DNA of 64,000 bases from Nereida ignava (GCF_001049735.1 NZ_CVPC01000006.1:18749-82748); one strand, 5' to 3'. Counted from the stretch's first letter, positions 34,406 to 43,416 are shown. The notes: generated from the sequence alone by a model not told the origin. Numbers and translations are program-made.

Positions 34406-35128
34406 ATGCAGTATTTGCGCTCGCTTGTTTTTGTTGGCCTTATTTATTTTCTCATGCCGATCGTTGGTTTGCTTTGGATGCCGTGGGCGATTTTTGATCG
34501 ACGCGGTGCGCTATCTGCGTGCAAGTCTTTCTCACGGATCGTGTTCTTTCTTGCCCGTCCTATGGTGGGTCTGAAAGTCGAGGTGCGCGGCACACCCCCC
34601 TCTGGTGAGGTGATTGTCGCCGCCAAGCACCAGTCGTTCCTCGACATTATGATGATCTTTACAGCTTGTCCCTCTGCGCGTTTCATCATGAAAAAGGAAA
34701 TTCTTTATACGCCGGTTATCGGGCTTTATGCGTGGCGGCTGGATTGCATTGCTGTTGATCGTGGCAAGAAAATGCAAGCAATTGAGAAGATGAAGACCGA
34801 CGTACAGGCAGGTGTGAAACACCCCGGTCAGCTGATTATTTACCCCCAAGGAACGCGCGTCGCACCGGGTGTCGAGAAGCCCTATAAAGTGGGTACGGCC
34901 GTGATCTATGACCAATTGCAACAGCCTTGTGTTCCGGTGGCAACCAACGTTGGCGTGTTTTGGCCGCGCACGGGCATTATGCGCAAACCAGGTACGGCTG
35001 TTGTTGAGTTTTTGCCCGTCATACCTGCAGGCCTGCCGCTTGATGACTTCCGAAAGCGTTTGCAGTCAGACATTGAAGGCGCATCAGACGCACTTTTGGA
35101 TGAGGCCGGCTTCAAGCGGCCTCAGTAA
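34406..35128 (+). CDS. plsC: Lysophospholipid (1-acylglycerol-3-phosphate) acyltransferase
   Basis: A 240-residue membrane acyltransferase. The HX4D motif is in AAKHQSFLDIMM (about residues 71-82), and the second conserved block is IIYPQGTRVAPG. An N-terminal membrane helix (about 5-28) anchors it. It makes phosphatidic acid from lysophosphatidate. The ATG directly follows the ftsX stop, so lipid synthesis and division genes share a transcript. Confidence 0.92.
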   Translation: MQYLRSLVFVGLIYFLMPIVGLLWMPWAIFDRRGALSACKSFSRIVFFLARPMVGLKVEVRGTPPSGEVIVAAKHQSFLDIMMIFTACPSARFIMKKEILYTPVIGLYAWRLDCIAVDRGKKMQAIEKMKTDVQAGVKHPGQLIIYPQGTRVAPGVEKPYKVGTAVIYDQLQQPCVPVATNVGVFWPRTGIMRKPGTAVVEFLPVIPAGLPLDDFRKRLQSDIEGASDALLDEAGFKRPQ

Positions 35129-35192
35129 TTTGAATGACGTTCCACGGTGGAAGCCGCGCGGCGCTAGATGCTGCCTATGACAGGCTGGTTAG

Positions 35193-36158
35193 TTAAGCCG
35201 CAAGGCCCTTGCTGCCCAAGTCCAAGAACTTCTGACGGCGCTCTTTGAGCAGCTCATCAGGGCTCATCTTGCCGAGCGTTGCCATCATCTCGCTGATGCC
35301 TTTGCCAACATCGGCGATCGTATCATCAATATTGCGGTGGGCGCCGCCAAGTGCTTCTTTGATGATGCTGTCGCAAATTCCAAGCTTTGTCAGATCTTGC
35401 GCGGTCAAACGCAGTGCTTCTGCGGCTTCGCGCATTTTCTCCGCGTCTTTCCAAAGGATCGATGCGCAGCCCTCGGGTGAAATGACCGAATAGACAGAGT
35501 GCTCCAGCATGATCAGACGGTTGGCCGTGGCAAATGCAACCGCTCCGCCCGAGCCACCCTCACCGATGACAACTGATACCAGCGGCACGCGTAGCTGAAG
35601 GCATTTTTGAGTTGAGCGCGCGATTGCCTCGCTTTGCCCGCGTTCTTCAGCGCCTTTGCCGGGGTAGGCGCCGGGGGTGTCCACAAGCGTGATAACAGGC
35701 AGGCCAAATCGATCTGCCATATCCATCAACCGAACCGCCTTACGGTAGCCTTCAGGGCGCGCCATGCCGAAATTACGCTCGAGCCGCGTTTTGGTGTCAT
35801 AGCCCTTTTCGTGGCCGATCACGACAACTGGCGCGTCGTTGAAACGTGCAAGGCCGCCCATAACGGCATCGTCTTCGCCAAATGCACGGTCACCAGCAAG
35901 CGGGGTGTATTCTGTAAAAAGCGCCTCAATGTAATCTTTACAGTGGGGCCGCTCTGGGTGACGCGCGATCTGGCATTTGCGCCACGGCGTCAGGTTGTTT
36001 TTGTAAAGATCGACCAGCATATCTGCTGCTTTTTTATCCAGCGCAGCGGCCTCTTTAGAGATGTCCATTTCCTCATTGCCACGTGCCATCGCGCGAAGCT
36101 CTTCAGCTTTTCCCTCAATCTCGGCGAGGGGTTTTTCAAAATCGAGGTAATGTGTCAT
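35193..36158 (-). CDS. accA: Acetyl-CoA carboxylase carboxyltransferase subunit alpha
   Basis: A 321-residue subunit of the carboxyltransferase half of acetyl-CoA carboxylase, which starts fatty acid synthesis. [21 protein letters not shown] opens it in the usual way; [19 protein letters not shown] and [19 protein letters not shown] are the acyl-CoA-binding segments. It forms a complex with AccD, encoded elsewhere. Length is normal. Confidence 0.97.
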   Translation of the reverse strand: MTHYLDFEKPLAEIEGKAEELRAMARGNEEMDISKEAAALDKKAADMLVDLYKNNLTPWRKCQIARHPERPHCKDYIEALFTEYTPLAGDRAFGEDDAVMGGLARFNDAPVVVIGHEKGYDTKTRLERNFGMARPEGYRKAVRLMDMADRFGLPVITLVDTPGAYPGKGAEERGQSEAIARSTQKCLQLRVPLVSVVIGEGGSGGAVAFATANRLIMLEHSVYSVISPEGCASILWKDAEKMREAAEALRLTAQDLTKLGICDSIIKEALGGAHRNIDDTIADVGKGISEMMATLGKMSPDELLKERRQKFLDLGSKGLAA

Positions 36159-36298
36159 GGTCTACCGCTTTATCTGCCTGTTGCTTGGTTATATGGCGTC
36201 AAGGCGCGCATGATGCAACTGCGGATCAGAAAACAGCACAATAGAAACGGGGGCCATCGCGGCCCGCCGTTTAGGTTTTCTCAATGTCGTGGGCGCGC

Positions 36299-37258
36299 TT
36301 ATGCGCCGCTGATCATCTCGGATTGCTTTACGATGACTTCGGCTTGTTTGATCGAGGCGATATCGACCAGCCGACCTTTATAGACTGTGGCACCTTCACC
36401 GTTGGCTTTGGCTTGTTCCATCGCTGCCAGAATTTCGCGTGCTTCCGCGACTGCCTCGTCTGAGGGGGTGAACACTTGGTTGGCCAGTGCGATTTGCTTG
36501 GGGTGGATGGCCCATTTGCCAACCATACCCAAAGTTGCGCTGCGTTTGGCTTGTGCAATATAGCCTGCGTCATCGCTGAAATCGCCAAAAGGGCCGTCCA
36601 CGGGCAGAACACCGTGCGTGCGGCATGCCGCAACAATCGCTGCTTGCGCCCAGTGCCAAGGGTCTGACCAATGCTGTGTTTCGCCGCGCAACATGTAATA
36701 GTTTTCTTGGGTGCCGCCGATGCCAGTTGTTTGCATTCCCATGCTTGCCGCAAAATCAGCCGCACCAAGGCTCATCGCTTCGAGACGGGGGGAGGCGGCA
36801 GCGATTTCTTCGACATGTGCAATGCCTGCCGCACTTTCGATGATGACTTCCAATGCGATCCGCTTACTGCGGCCTTTCGCGGCCTCCACTGCTGTGACAA
36901 GCGCATCAACTGCGTAGATATCAGCCGCGCAGCCAACTTTTGGGATCATGATTTGGTCAAGGCGGTCGCCGGCTTGTTCAAGCAGATCAACTACATCGCG
37001 GTACCAATAAGGGGTATCGAGTGAGTTAATTCGAACGCTCAGTGTCTTTGTGTTCCAATCCACTTCATTGATCGCTTCGATGACGTTTTTGCGGGCAACA
37101 TCTTTGTCCGTTGGGGCGACTGAGTCCTCAAGATCAAGGTTGATCACGTCTGCTGCAGAGGCCGCCATTTTTTCAAACAGCTTGGTGTTTGAGCCGGGTC
37201 CAAACAATTGGCAGCGGTTCGGGCGGGCGGCAGGGCTGGGTTGCAGGGTGAAAGACAT
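36299..37258 (-). CDS. mcl1: L-malyl-CoA/beta-methylmalyl-CoA lyase
   Basis: A 319-residue CitE-type lyase that reversibly cleaves beta-methylmalyl-CoA to propionyl-CoA plus glyoxylate and malyl-CoA to acetyl-CoA plus glyoxylate in the ethylmalonyl-CoA pathway. It closely resembles the Rhodobacter Mcl1 sequence as I remember it: RPNRCQLFGPGSNTKLFEKM, VINLDLEDSVAPTDKD and SMGMQTTGIGGTQENYYML. ATG 37258 matches the known N-terminus MSFxLQP; the longer frame adds 45 residues unlike the family. It is divergent from dgcN with 212 bases between starts. Confidence 0.95.
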   Translation of the reverse strand: MSFTLQPSPAARPNRCQLFGPGSNTKLFEKMAASAADVINLDLEDSVAPTDKDVARKNVIEAINEVDWNTKTLSVRINSLDTPYWYRDVVDLLEQAGDRLDQIMIPKVGCAADIYAVDALVTAVEAAKGRSKRIALEVIIESAAGIAHVEEIAAASPRLEAMSLGAADFAASMGMQTTGIGGTQENYYMLRGETQHWSDPWHWAQAAIVAACRTHGVLPVDGPFGDFSDDAGYIAQAKRSATLGMVGKWAIHPKQIALANQVFTPSDEAVAEAREILAAMEQAKANGEGATVYKGRLVDIASIKQAEVIVKQSEMISGA

Positions 37259-37368
37259 ATGTCGGCCTCGTGCGTAATGAAGTTGCGTATAATTATCGCA
37301 ATTCGATACATTGTTGCCTGCGCGTCTGCAAGGACTGTTTTGCATGTGCAGCATTTTCACATTTTTGG

Positions 37369-37432
37369 GAATTCTTCGAATATTCTTGCGCATTAATGCG
37401 GAAATTCGTCGATTTAGGGAGAATATCTTGCG
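37369..37432. promoter_or_regulatory. Repeated Lrp-like sites and palindrome in the mcl1/dgcN intergenic region
   Basis: Three related words stand in direct orientation: GAATTCTTCG (37369-37378), GAATATTCTTGCG (37378-37390) and GAATATCTTGCG (37421-37432). The second overlaps a perfect 12-base palindrome CGCATTAATGCG (37389-37400). The exact 13-mer recurs on the minus strand at 50205-50217, between ald and an Lrp/AsnC gene. This suggests control of dgcN-dgcA-dat, and possibly mcl1, by an Lrp-family protein. Confidence 0.5.
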
Positions 37433-37470
37433 CCAAACCGTGGATATGTGAGGAAAATGGAGATTCTAAA

Positions 37471-38472
37471 ATGATTCAGACACCTTACCTTCTGTTCCTC
37501 GGCGATGCCCCTGATCAACTTGCAGCAAAAGTGGCGCGCGGCATTGCTGATTGGCGCCCTGAAAACTCGGTTGGCCAGTTCCGTATGGAAGGCTGCGGTG
37601 CGGATGTCGGTCTGCCTGACATGACACTTGAAGAAGGTTTGGCTGCTGGTGCGAAAACACTCGTGATTGGTGTGGCCAACCGTGGCGGTGTGATTTCTGA
37701 CGCGTGGAAAGAGATCCTCGTGAAAGCGCTGCAGCTTGGCTATGACATCGCGTCTGGCCTGCATAATTTGCTGCGTGACGAAGACGAGTTGATGGCCGCT
37801 GCCCGCGTGAATGGCCGCACGTTGTTCGACGTACGTATCCCGTCTGTTGCTTACCCGATTGCTAACGGCAAAAAGCGCACAGGTAAGCGTTGTCTGGCTG
37901 TCGGCACAGATTGCTCTGTGGGCAAGATGTACACTGGTCTGTGCATGGATGCGGAAATGCGCAAGCGTGGTATGAAGTCGACGTTCCGCCCCACAGGTCA
38001 GACGGGTATTCTGATCACCGGTGGTGGCGTGCCGCTTGATGCTGTGGTTGCTGATTTCATGGCCGGCTCTGTTGAATACCTGACCCCTGACAACGATGCA
38101 GATCACTGGGATCACATCGAAGGGCAGGGCAGCTTGTTCCACGTTTCTTATTCCGGCGTGACGATGGCCTTGATCCACGGTGGTCAGCCTGATGCGATTG
38201 TGTTGGCCCATGAACCAACACGCGATCACATGCGCGGTTTACCCGAGTATCAGCAGCCCACCCTTGAGGAGCTACGCGACATGGCGTTGCCACTGGCCCG
38301 CGTTGCCAACCCCGCGTGTCAGGTCATCGGTGTGTCTGTGAACACCCAGCACATGGGCGAAGATGAAGCCAAAGCGTATCTTGCTAACATTGAAAGCCGC
38401 ATGGGTTTGCCAGCCACAGATCCGTACCGTTTTGGTGCTGAAAAGTTGGTCGATGCGCTGGAAGCGCTATGA
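37471..38472 (+). CDS. dgcN: DgcN-type D-glutamate N-acetyltransferase (DUF1611)
   Basis: A 333-residue DUF1611 protein. The P-loop-like RCLAVGTDCSVGKMYTGLCM and DVRIPSVAYPIANGKKRTGK are family landmarks; the N-terminal domain holds GVANRGGVISDAWKEILVKAL. DgcN was described in marine bacteria as acetylating D-glutamate as the first step of D-Glu breakdown, with DgcA as partner; the direct downstream neighbour here is dgcA, which supports the call. ATG 37471 has GGAG 8 bases upstream. Confidence 0.85.
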   Translation: MIQTPYLLFLGDAPDQLAAKVARGIADWRPENSVGQFRMEGCGADVGLPDMTLEEGLAAGAKTLVIGVANRGGVISDAWKEILVKALQLGYDIASGLHNLLRDEDELMAAARVNGRTLFDVRIPSVAYPIANGKKRTGKRCLAVGTDCSVGKMYTGLCMDAEMRKRGMKSTFRPTGQTGILITGGGVPLDAVVADFMAGSVEYLTPDNDADHWDHIEGQGSLFHVSYSGVTMALIHGGQPDAIVLAHEPTRDHMRGLPEYQQPTLEELRDMALPLARVANPACQVIGVSVNTQHMGEDEAKAYLANIESRMGLPATDPYRFGAEKLVDALEAL

Positions 38473-39431
38473 TCGAAGTCCACGCTGATACGTTCAAGTT
38501 AGCGCAGGTTTTTACCATTAGCCGCGGTTCAAGGACCGCGGCCGAAGTGCTTACGGTCAAGGTGACGCGCAACGGTGTTACCGGTTGGGGTGAATGTGTG
38601 CCCTATGCCCGTTATGATGAAACGCTGCAGTCGGTGACCGATCAGATCAATAGCCTTCCCGCAGACATTGACCGTACTGCGCTGCAGTCAGCGCTACCTG
38701 CCGGCGCTGCGCGGAACGCGGTTGATTGTGCGTTATGGGACCTTGAGGCAAAGACGAAAGGCCTGCGGGTTTGGGACTTGATCGGCGTCGCCGCGCCTAA
38801 GCCCGAGATTACGGCCTACACGCTGTCGCTTGATACACCTGAAAATATGCGTGCGCAGGCCGCCAAAAATGCCGCGCGCCCGCTTTTGAAGATCAAACTT
38901 GGGACACCTGATGACATGCCGCGTCTTGAAGCGGTGCGCGCCGGTGCGCCTGATACGCCGATCATCATTGATGCCAACGAAGGCTGGTCTGCCGAGGTAT
39001 ATTCAGAGCTTGCACCGCATTTGATCCGTTTGGGCGTAAAGATGGTTGAGCAGCCACTTCCCGCGGGTGCCGATGACATGTTGGGCGAGATTGACCGCCC
39101 GTTGCCGGTGTGTGCGGATGAGGCGTGCCATGACCGCGCCAGCTTGCCAAAATTGGTTGGAAAATACGATATGGTGAACATCAAGCTGGATAAAACCGGT
39201 GGTTTAACCGAGGCGCTAGCCCTGAACGCCGCAGCGCGTGAGGCGGGCTTTCAAGTGATGGTTGGCTGCATGGTCGGATCTTCACTTGCGATGGCACCTG
39301 CGACAATTGTTGCCCAGGGTGCAGAGTTCACAGACCTTGACGGGCCGCTTTTGTTGGCGGAAGACCGCGATACACCACTGTTATTCGATGCGGCGGGCGT
39401 GCACGCTCCTGCAGCACCCCTCTGGGGCTAA
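38469..39431 (+). CDS. dgcA: DgcA-type N-acetyl-D-glutamate racemase (enolase superfamily)
   Basis: A 320-residue enolase-superfamily enzyme that would be annotated as dipeptide epimerase. The catalytic pair is visible as LLKIKLGT (second Lys of KxK) and VNIKLDKTGG, with metal ligands in IIIDANEGWS, VEQPLP and VCADEACHD. With DgcN it converts N-acetyl-D-Glu to N-acetyl-L-Glu. The start overlaps the dgcN stop by 4 bases, and the D-amino acid transaminase follows 20 bases after its stop, so a D-amino-acid role is more likely than cell-wall dipeptide recycling. Confidence 0.85.
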   Translation: MIEVHADTFKLAQVFTISRGSRTAAEVLTVKVTRNGVTGWGECVPYARYDETLQSVTDQINSLPADIDRTALQSALPAGAARNAVDCALWDLEAKTKGLRVWDLIGVAAPKPEITAYTLSLDTPENMRAQAAKNAARPLLKIKLGTPDDMPRLEAVRAGAPDTPIIIDANEGWSAEVYSELAPHLIRLGVKMVEQPLPAGADDMLGEIDRPLPVCADEACHDRASLPKLVGKYDMVNIKLDKTGGLTEALALNAAAREAGFQVMVGCMVGSSLAMAPATIVAQGAEFTDLDGPLLLAEDRDTPLLFDAAGVHAPAAPLWG

Positions 39432-39451
39432 GAAAAAAGAGAGAAACTGAT

Positions 39452-40306
39452 ATGACACGCACTGTATATGTGAACGGCCAATATCTGCCGGAAAACGAAG
39501 CTACTGTTTCGATCTTTGATCGCGGCTTCTTGTTTGCTGATGGGGTCTATGAGGTCACTTCTGTCATTGGCGGCAAGCTGCTTGATTTTGATGGCCACGC
39601 TGTGCGTCTTGAGCGGTCACTGAACGAGCTTGAGATGGCGCATCCGGTCACCAAAGACGAGCTGCTGGAAATTCACCGCCAATTGGTTGAGCGCAACGAG
39701 ATCACAGATGGTTTAGTATATCTTCAGATTACACGCGGTGCAGCCGATCGCGATTTTGCCTATCCAAAAGATGCAGAGCCTACCATTGTTTTGTTCACGC
39801 AAAACAAGCCCGGCCTTGCGCAAAGCCCTGTTGCTGACAAAGGCATGAAAGTGATCTCAATCGAGGATCAACGCTGGGGCCGTCGTGACATCAAGACTGT
39901 TCAGCTGCTTTATCCTTCAATGGGCAAGATGGCTGCAAAAGCGCAGGGTGCTGATGATGCATGGATGGTAGAAGATGGTTTCGTAACCGAAGGCACCTCA
40001 AACAACGCGTATATTATCAAAGACAACGTTCTGATTACGCGTCATTTGGGAAATGAAATTCTTCATGGGATTACACGCAAAGCCGTACTTGAGTTTGCGC
40101 GCGTTGCACAAATCACCGTCGAGGAACGTTCATTCACGATGGAAGAAGCTAAGGCGGCGGACGAAGCGTTCATTACGTCTGCGACCACTTTCGTGATGCC
40201 CGTGGTGCAAATTGATGACACGCCAATCGGGTCGGGTCAGCCAGGTCCGTTGACCAAGCGCCTTCGTGAGATTTACCTCGAAGAAAGCATCAAAGCCGCA
40301 ATCTAA
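39452..40306 (+). CDS. dat: D-amino acid aminotransferase
   Basis: A 284-residue fold-IV PLP aminotransferase. RTVYVNGQYLPENEATVSIFDRGFLFADGVYEV is typical of the N-terminus, the PLP lysine is expected in RDIKTVQLLYPSMGKMAAK, and EGTSNNAYIIKDN and NEILHGITRKAVLEFA are conserved. It passes amino groups from D-amino acids such as D-Ala to 2-oxoglutarate, giving D-Glu, the substrate of DgcN. The reverse reaction could also supply D-amino acids. It ends the operon at a strong terminator. Confidence 0.92.
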   Translation: MTRTVYVNGQYLPENEATVSIFDRGFLFADGVYEVTSVIGGKLLDFDGHAVRLERSLNELEMAHPVTKDELLEIHRQLVERNEITDGLVYLQITRGAADRDFAYPKDAEPTIVLFTQNKPGLAQSPVADKGMKVISIEDQRWGRRDIKTVQLLYPSMGKMAAKAQGADDAWMVEDGFVTEGTSNNAYIIKDNVLITRHLGNEILHGITRKAVLEFARVAQITVEERSFTMEEAKAADEAFITSATTFVMPVVQIDDTPIGSGQPGPLTKRLREIYLEESIKAAI

Positions 40307-40328
40307 TGCGCCTCTAGATGTAACGGAA

Positions 40329-40360
40329 AAGGCAGGCCTAGCGTGGCCTGCCTTTTTTTT
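40329..40360. terminator. Intrinsic terminator after dat
   Basis: AAGGCAGGCC (40329-40338) pairs with GGCCTGCCTT (40345-40354), loop of 6 bases, then a run of T to 40360. A-rich flank on the other side makes it usable also by the convergent DUF1244 gene. Confidence 0.85.
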
Positions 40361-40382
40361 AGTTACAAATTGATTGTCGCGT

Positions 40383-40676
40383 TCAGCCGTGGCTGTCTTT
40401 GAATGCCTCTTTGGCGGCATCGCTGGCGTCTGTTTGGTATTTTTCTTTCCACTCCGAGAAGGGCATGCCGTAGAAGCTTTCACGCGCCTTGTCTTTGCTG
40501 AGCTCAATGCCTTTCTCTGCAGCAGCTTCTTGGTACCAGCGGCTCAGGCAGTTGCGGCAAAAACCGGCTAAATTCATCATGTCGATGTTTTGAACGTCTT
40601 TGCGGTCTTCCATCAGGTGTTTCTGAAGGCGGCGAAAGGCGGCTGCTTCAAGTTCGATTTGTGTCTGTGCGTCCAT
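40383..40676 (-). CDS. DUF1244 domain protein
   Basis: A 97-residue soluble helical protein with the DUF1244 pattern: AAAFRRLQKHLMEDRKDVQN, then NLAGFCRNCLSRWYQEAA with a conserved CxxC, and FYGMPFSEWKEKYQ. The family is common in Proteobacteria with unknown function; the CxxC might bind metal or be redox active, by inference only. It starts 47 bases after the amidohydrolase gene stop, in the same direction. Confidence 0.88.
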   Translation of the reverse strand: MDAQTQIELEAAAFRRLQKHLMEDRKDVQNIDMMNLAGFCRNCLSRWYQEAAAEKGIELSKDKARESFYGMPFSEWKEKYQTDASDAAKEAFKDSHG

Positions 40677-40723
40677 TATTGGGATCCTTTTGGGAAGGGG
40701 GGGCTTCGTGGCTAGGGTTTATT

Positions 40724-41464
40724 TCAGACTTGGGCATCTGAAAGAGCGGCTTCAAGAATTGGGGCTAAGCGTTGCGCCCATTCTTTTTGCTGTGCATCAG
40801 TTTCAATCAGATCATTGCGAATTTCGATCAGCACGTTAGGGCGACCGTGCTGAAGTGCATGAGTATCAATAGCATCACCGCGTAAGTGTCCTGCGTATGG
40901 CTCGTTATCGCCAACGCATAGGCCAGCGTTTCGCAAATGGGTGAGCGTGGGCGCGGACAGGCGCGTGTCGCTTGCATAGAGTACACCAACCTCCCACGGG
41001 CGTTTTGGCCTGCCGTTAAGTTGCGGTGTGAAACTGTGAATGGCGCAGATCACCGTGTCCTCGCGCCGCGCTGCCAGTTCTGCATATTTGGCGTGGTAGG
41101 GGGTATAGCACAGCTCCATCCGCTCGGCTGTATTGGCATCGCGGTTTGCTGGGATCAACGTGCCGTCATAGAGTTTCATCACCAACGTTGGATCATCTGC
41201 GCCACGATTTGGATCAATTACCAGCCGCGAAAAGTCGGACCATATCACTGGGCTATCAAGATATTCCCCAAGCGCGCGGCTGACCCCAAGTGCGCCGATA
41301 TCATATGCGATGTGGCGTTCCATATCTGCGGGCGCCAAGCCTAACGTGCCGCCCTCGATGAGCGGTGGAATTTGGTTGGTTGCGTGATCGCAGGTAACAA
41401 GCCAGCGGCCTGCGCGCGTTGCACCTTCGGAATGAACAGGGCTGTAGGGGGTTGATTGTGACAT
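40724..41464 (-). CDS. N-formylglutamate amidohydrolase family protein
   Basis: A 246-residue zinc amidohydrolase. Candidate metal and substrate residues lie in LVTCDHATNQIPP, SRLVIDPNRGADDPTL, CAIHSFTPQLNGRPKRPW and LIEIRNDLIET. The family includes HutG, which hydrolyses N-formylglutamate in histidine breakdown, but many members lie outside hut clusters, as here, and may act on other N-acyl amino acids. ATG 41464 is preferred over 41485 because GGAG then lies 10 bases upstream. It follows the D-amino acid region in opposite direction, so a link with N-acyl-Glu metabolism is only a possibility. Confidence 0.88.
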   Translation of the reverse strand: MSQSTPYSPVHSEGATRAGRWLVTCDHATNQIPPLIEGGTLGLAPADMERHIAYDIGALGVSRALGEYLDSPVIWSDFSRLVIDPNRGADDPTLVMKLYDGTLIPANRDANTAERMELCYTPYHAKYAELAARREDTVICAIHSFTPQLNGRPKRPWEVGVLYASDTRLSAPTLTHLRNAGLCVGDNEPYAGHLRGDAIDTHALQHGRPNVLIEIRNDLIETDAQQKEWAQRLAPILEAALSDAQV

Positions 41465-41591
41465 GCGTGTGAAACTCCTTGGCAACCCTCATACGGCAGT
41501 TGTGATAGTTTGGGAATTGGGTCATATAGACATCAACTGATAGCGGTAACAGGTCACGACGGCCACCGCGCGCCGAACGAAGGATAACGAT

Positions 41592-43040
41592 ATGCGACGT
41601 ATGCGAAACGTAAAAATTGTAGCGACCCTTGGGCCTGCATCGAATGACTATGAAATGATCCGCAAGCTGCACGAGGCGGGCGCAGACGTGTTCCGCTTGA
41701 ACATGAGCCACGGCGATCATGATGAAATCCGCGCACGCCACGAGATCATTCGTCAGGTTGAAAAAGACCTCGATAGCCCGATTGCGATTCTGGCTGATCT
41801 TCAGGGGCCAAAGTTGCGTGTCGGAACGTTTGCTAATCCAGAAGGCGAAGACCTTGTCGAGGGCGCTCAGTTCCGTCTTGATCTTGACGAGGCTGAGGGT
41901 GACGCAAAACGCGTCCGCCTGCCGCACCCAGAGATTTTTGAGGCGCTGCAAGCTGGTGCGCATTTGCTGGTCAATGACGGTAAAATTAAGCTTCGCGTTG
42001 ATGCGTGTGGCAAAGACTTTGCTGACTGCACCGTGCTTGCGGGCGGTGTGATTTCGAACCGCAAAGGCGTGAACGTACCCGATGTGGTGTTGCCGCTGAA
42101 GGCGCTGTCGGAAAAAGACCGCGCTGATCTTGAGTTTGTTTGCCAGCTTGGTGTGGATTGGCTTGCGCTGTCTTTCGTTCAGCGCCCCGAGGATGTGTAC
42201 GAGGCGCGCGCGCTGGCCAACGGTCGTGCAGCTGTGTTGTCGAAGATTGAAAAACCTGCGGCAGTACAGGCGTTTGATGAAATTTTGCGCGTCAGTGACG
42301 GTATCATGGTGGCCCGTGGTGATTTGGGTGTTGAGCTGCCTGTACAGAACGTGCCGCCAATTCAAAAACAGTTGGTGCGTAAGTGCCGTGCAGCGGCCAA
42401 GCCGGTTATTGTTGCAACTCAGATGCTTGAGTCGATGATCGAGAGCCCGATGCCCACGCGTGCCGAGGTTAGTGATGTCGCAACGGCAATTTATGAAGGC
42501 ACTGATGCGATCATGCTGTCAGCGGAATCCGCGGCGGGTAACTTTCCGATCGAAGCGGTGACCACCATGAATAACGTGGCAGTCGAGGTCGAAAATGATC
42601 CGACCTACACAGATATTATTGAAAACACGCGTTCAGCTAAACGTACTACTGTGGCTGATGGTATTGTTGCGGCGGCTCGTGAAATTGCAGAGACGACTGA
42701 TGTGAAAGCGATTTGCTGTTTTACGCAATCCGGCACCACAGCGCTTTTGACAGCCCGTGAGCGCCCGCGCGTGCCGATCATCGCATTGACATCTCAGCGT
42801 GAAACAGCGCGGCGTTTGTCGCTTTCATGGGGAACGAACTGCACTATGACGCCGGATGTTGAGCGCTTCAAAATGGCTGTGGTTGCTGCTGCGCGCGCGG
42901 CGCGCAAACTGGGTATGGCAACTGAAACGGACCAGATTGTTGTCACCGCAGGCGTGCCTTTCAACCAAGCAGGTACAACCAACATCCTGCGCGTCGCCCC
43001 ATGTGAAGAAAGGTTGATTTTCCGCACTGACCCTGAATGA
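41592..43040 (+). CDS. pyk: Pyruvate kinase
   Basis: A 482-residue glycolytic enzyme converting PEP and ADP to pyruvate and ATP. MRRMRNVKIVATLGPASNDY opens it; VFRLNMSHG, ILADLQGPKLRVG, the catalytic VLSKIEKPAAVQAFDEIL, DGIMVARGDLGVELP and ATQMLESMIESPMPTRAEV are in order, followed by the C-terminal regulatory domain. Length is normal. Only 30 bases separate it from the next small membrane gene. Confidence 0.97.
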   Translation: MRRMRNVKIVATLGPASNDYEMIRKLHEAGADVFRLNMSHGDHDEIRARHEIIRQVEKDLDSPIAILADLQGPKLRVGTFANPEGEDLVEGAQFRLDLDEAEGDAKRVRLPHPEIFEALQAGAHLLVNDGKIKLRVDACGKDFADCTVLAGGVISNRKGVNVPDVVLPLKALSEKDRADLEFVCQLGVDWLALSFVQRPEDVYEARALANGRAAVLSKIEKPAAVQAFDEILRVSDGIMVARGDLGVELPVQNVPPIQKQLVRKCRAAAKPVIVATQMLESMIESPMPTRAEVSDVATAIYEGTDAIMLSAESAAGNFPIEAVTTMNNVAVEVENDPTYTDIIENTRSAKRTTVADGIVAAAREIAETTDVKAICCFTQSGTTALLTARERPRVPIIALTSQRETARRLSLSWGTNCTMTPDVERFKMAVVAAARAARKLGMATETDQIVVTAGVPFNQAGTTNILRVAPCEERLIFRTDPE

Positions 43041-43070
43041 TACCAAGTGTATTTATTTAAGGGGTAGGGT

Positions 43071-43295
43071 GTGCAAACCGACTTTTATTTTGTGCTGGGA
43101 CTGGTGTTTGCGGTTCTGGCCGTTCCGTCGATATTTTCCGCTTATGCAGAGGGGCGCAGTCCGCGCCTTTCTGCTCTTCTTGTTCTGATTTCGGGCGGCC
43201 TGTTGGCCTATGCGGTTACCACAAAGCCAGGTGGCTACGAAGTTGCGGAAATTCCGTCTGTGGTGATTGCGGTGATTGGTCAGCTTCTTCCCTAG
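43071..43295 (+). CDS. Small two-helix membrane protein
   Basis: A 74-residue protein with GTG start preceded by AAGGGGTAGG. Two membrane helices (about 6-25 and 33-49) are linked by AEGRSPRLSALL, and the C-terminus is hydrophobic (IPSVVIAVIGQLLP). I do not recognise the family. It sits between pyk and rpmI in the same direction; a hairpin with a T run follows its stop immediately, so it probably belongs to the pyk transcript. Confidence 0.7.
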   Translation: MQTDFYFVLGLVFAVLAVPSIFSAYAEGRSPRLSALLVLISGGLLAYAVTTKPGGYEVAEIPSVVIAVIGQLLP

Positions 43296-43297
43296 TT

Positions 43298-43323
43298 TGC
43301 AGGACTTTTGTCTTGCACTTTTT
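43298..43323 (+). terminator. Intrinsic terminator between the small membrane gene and rpmI
   Basis: TGCAGGAC (43298-43305) pairs with GTCTTGCA (43310-43317) with one G-U pair and a TTTT loop; a run of five T follows (43319-43323). It separates the pyk unit from the ribosomal protein operon. Confidence 0.65.
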
Positions 43324-43416
43324 GCCGCCGCAGCCTAATGCAGCGGTTCCACCGACGACAGCGGGCTCATTGGCATGCCTGAGTCGTTTTGAAAACTCTA
43401 CGATTAGGAGATGAAA

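Noticed and set aside
41301..42365. A 354-codon minus-strand frame antisense to pyk
   Set aside because: Overlaps the conserved pyruvate kinase sequence; no recognisable domain.
43325..43416. An L20-type autoregulatory leader before rpmI
   Set aside because: Some local pairing is possible, but no conserved leader structure could be recognised by eye.
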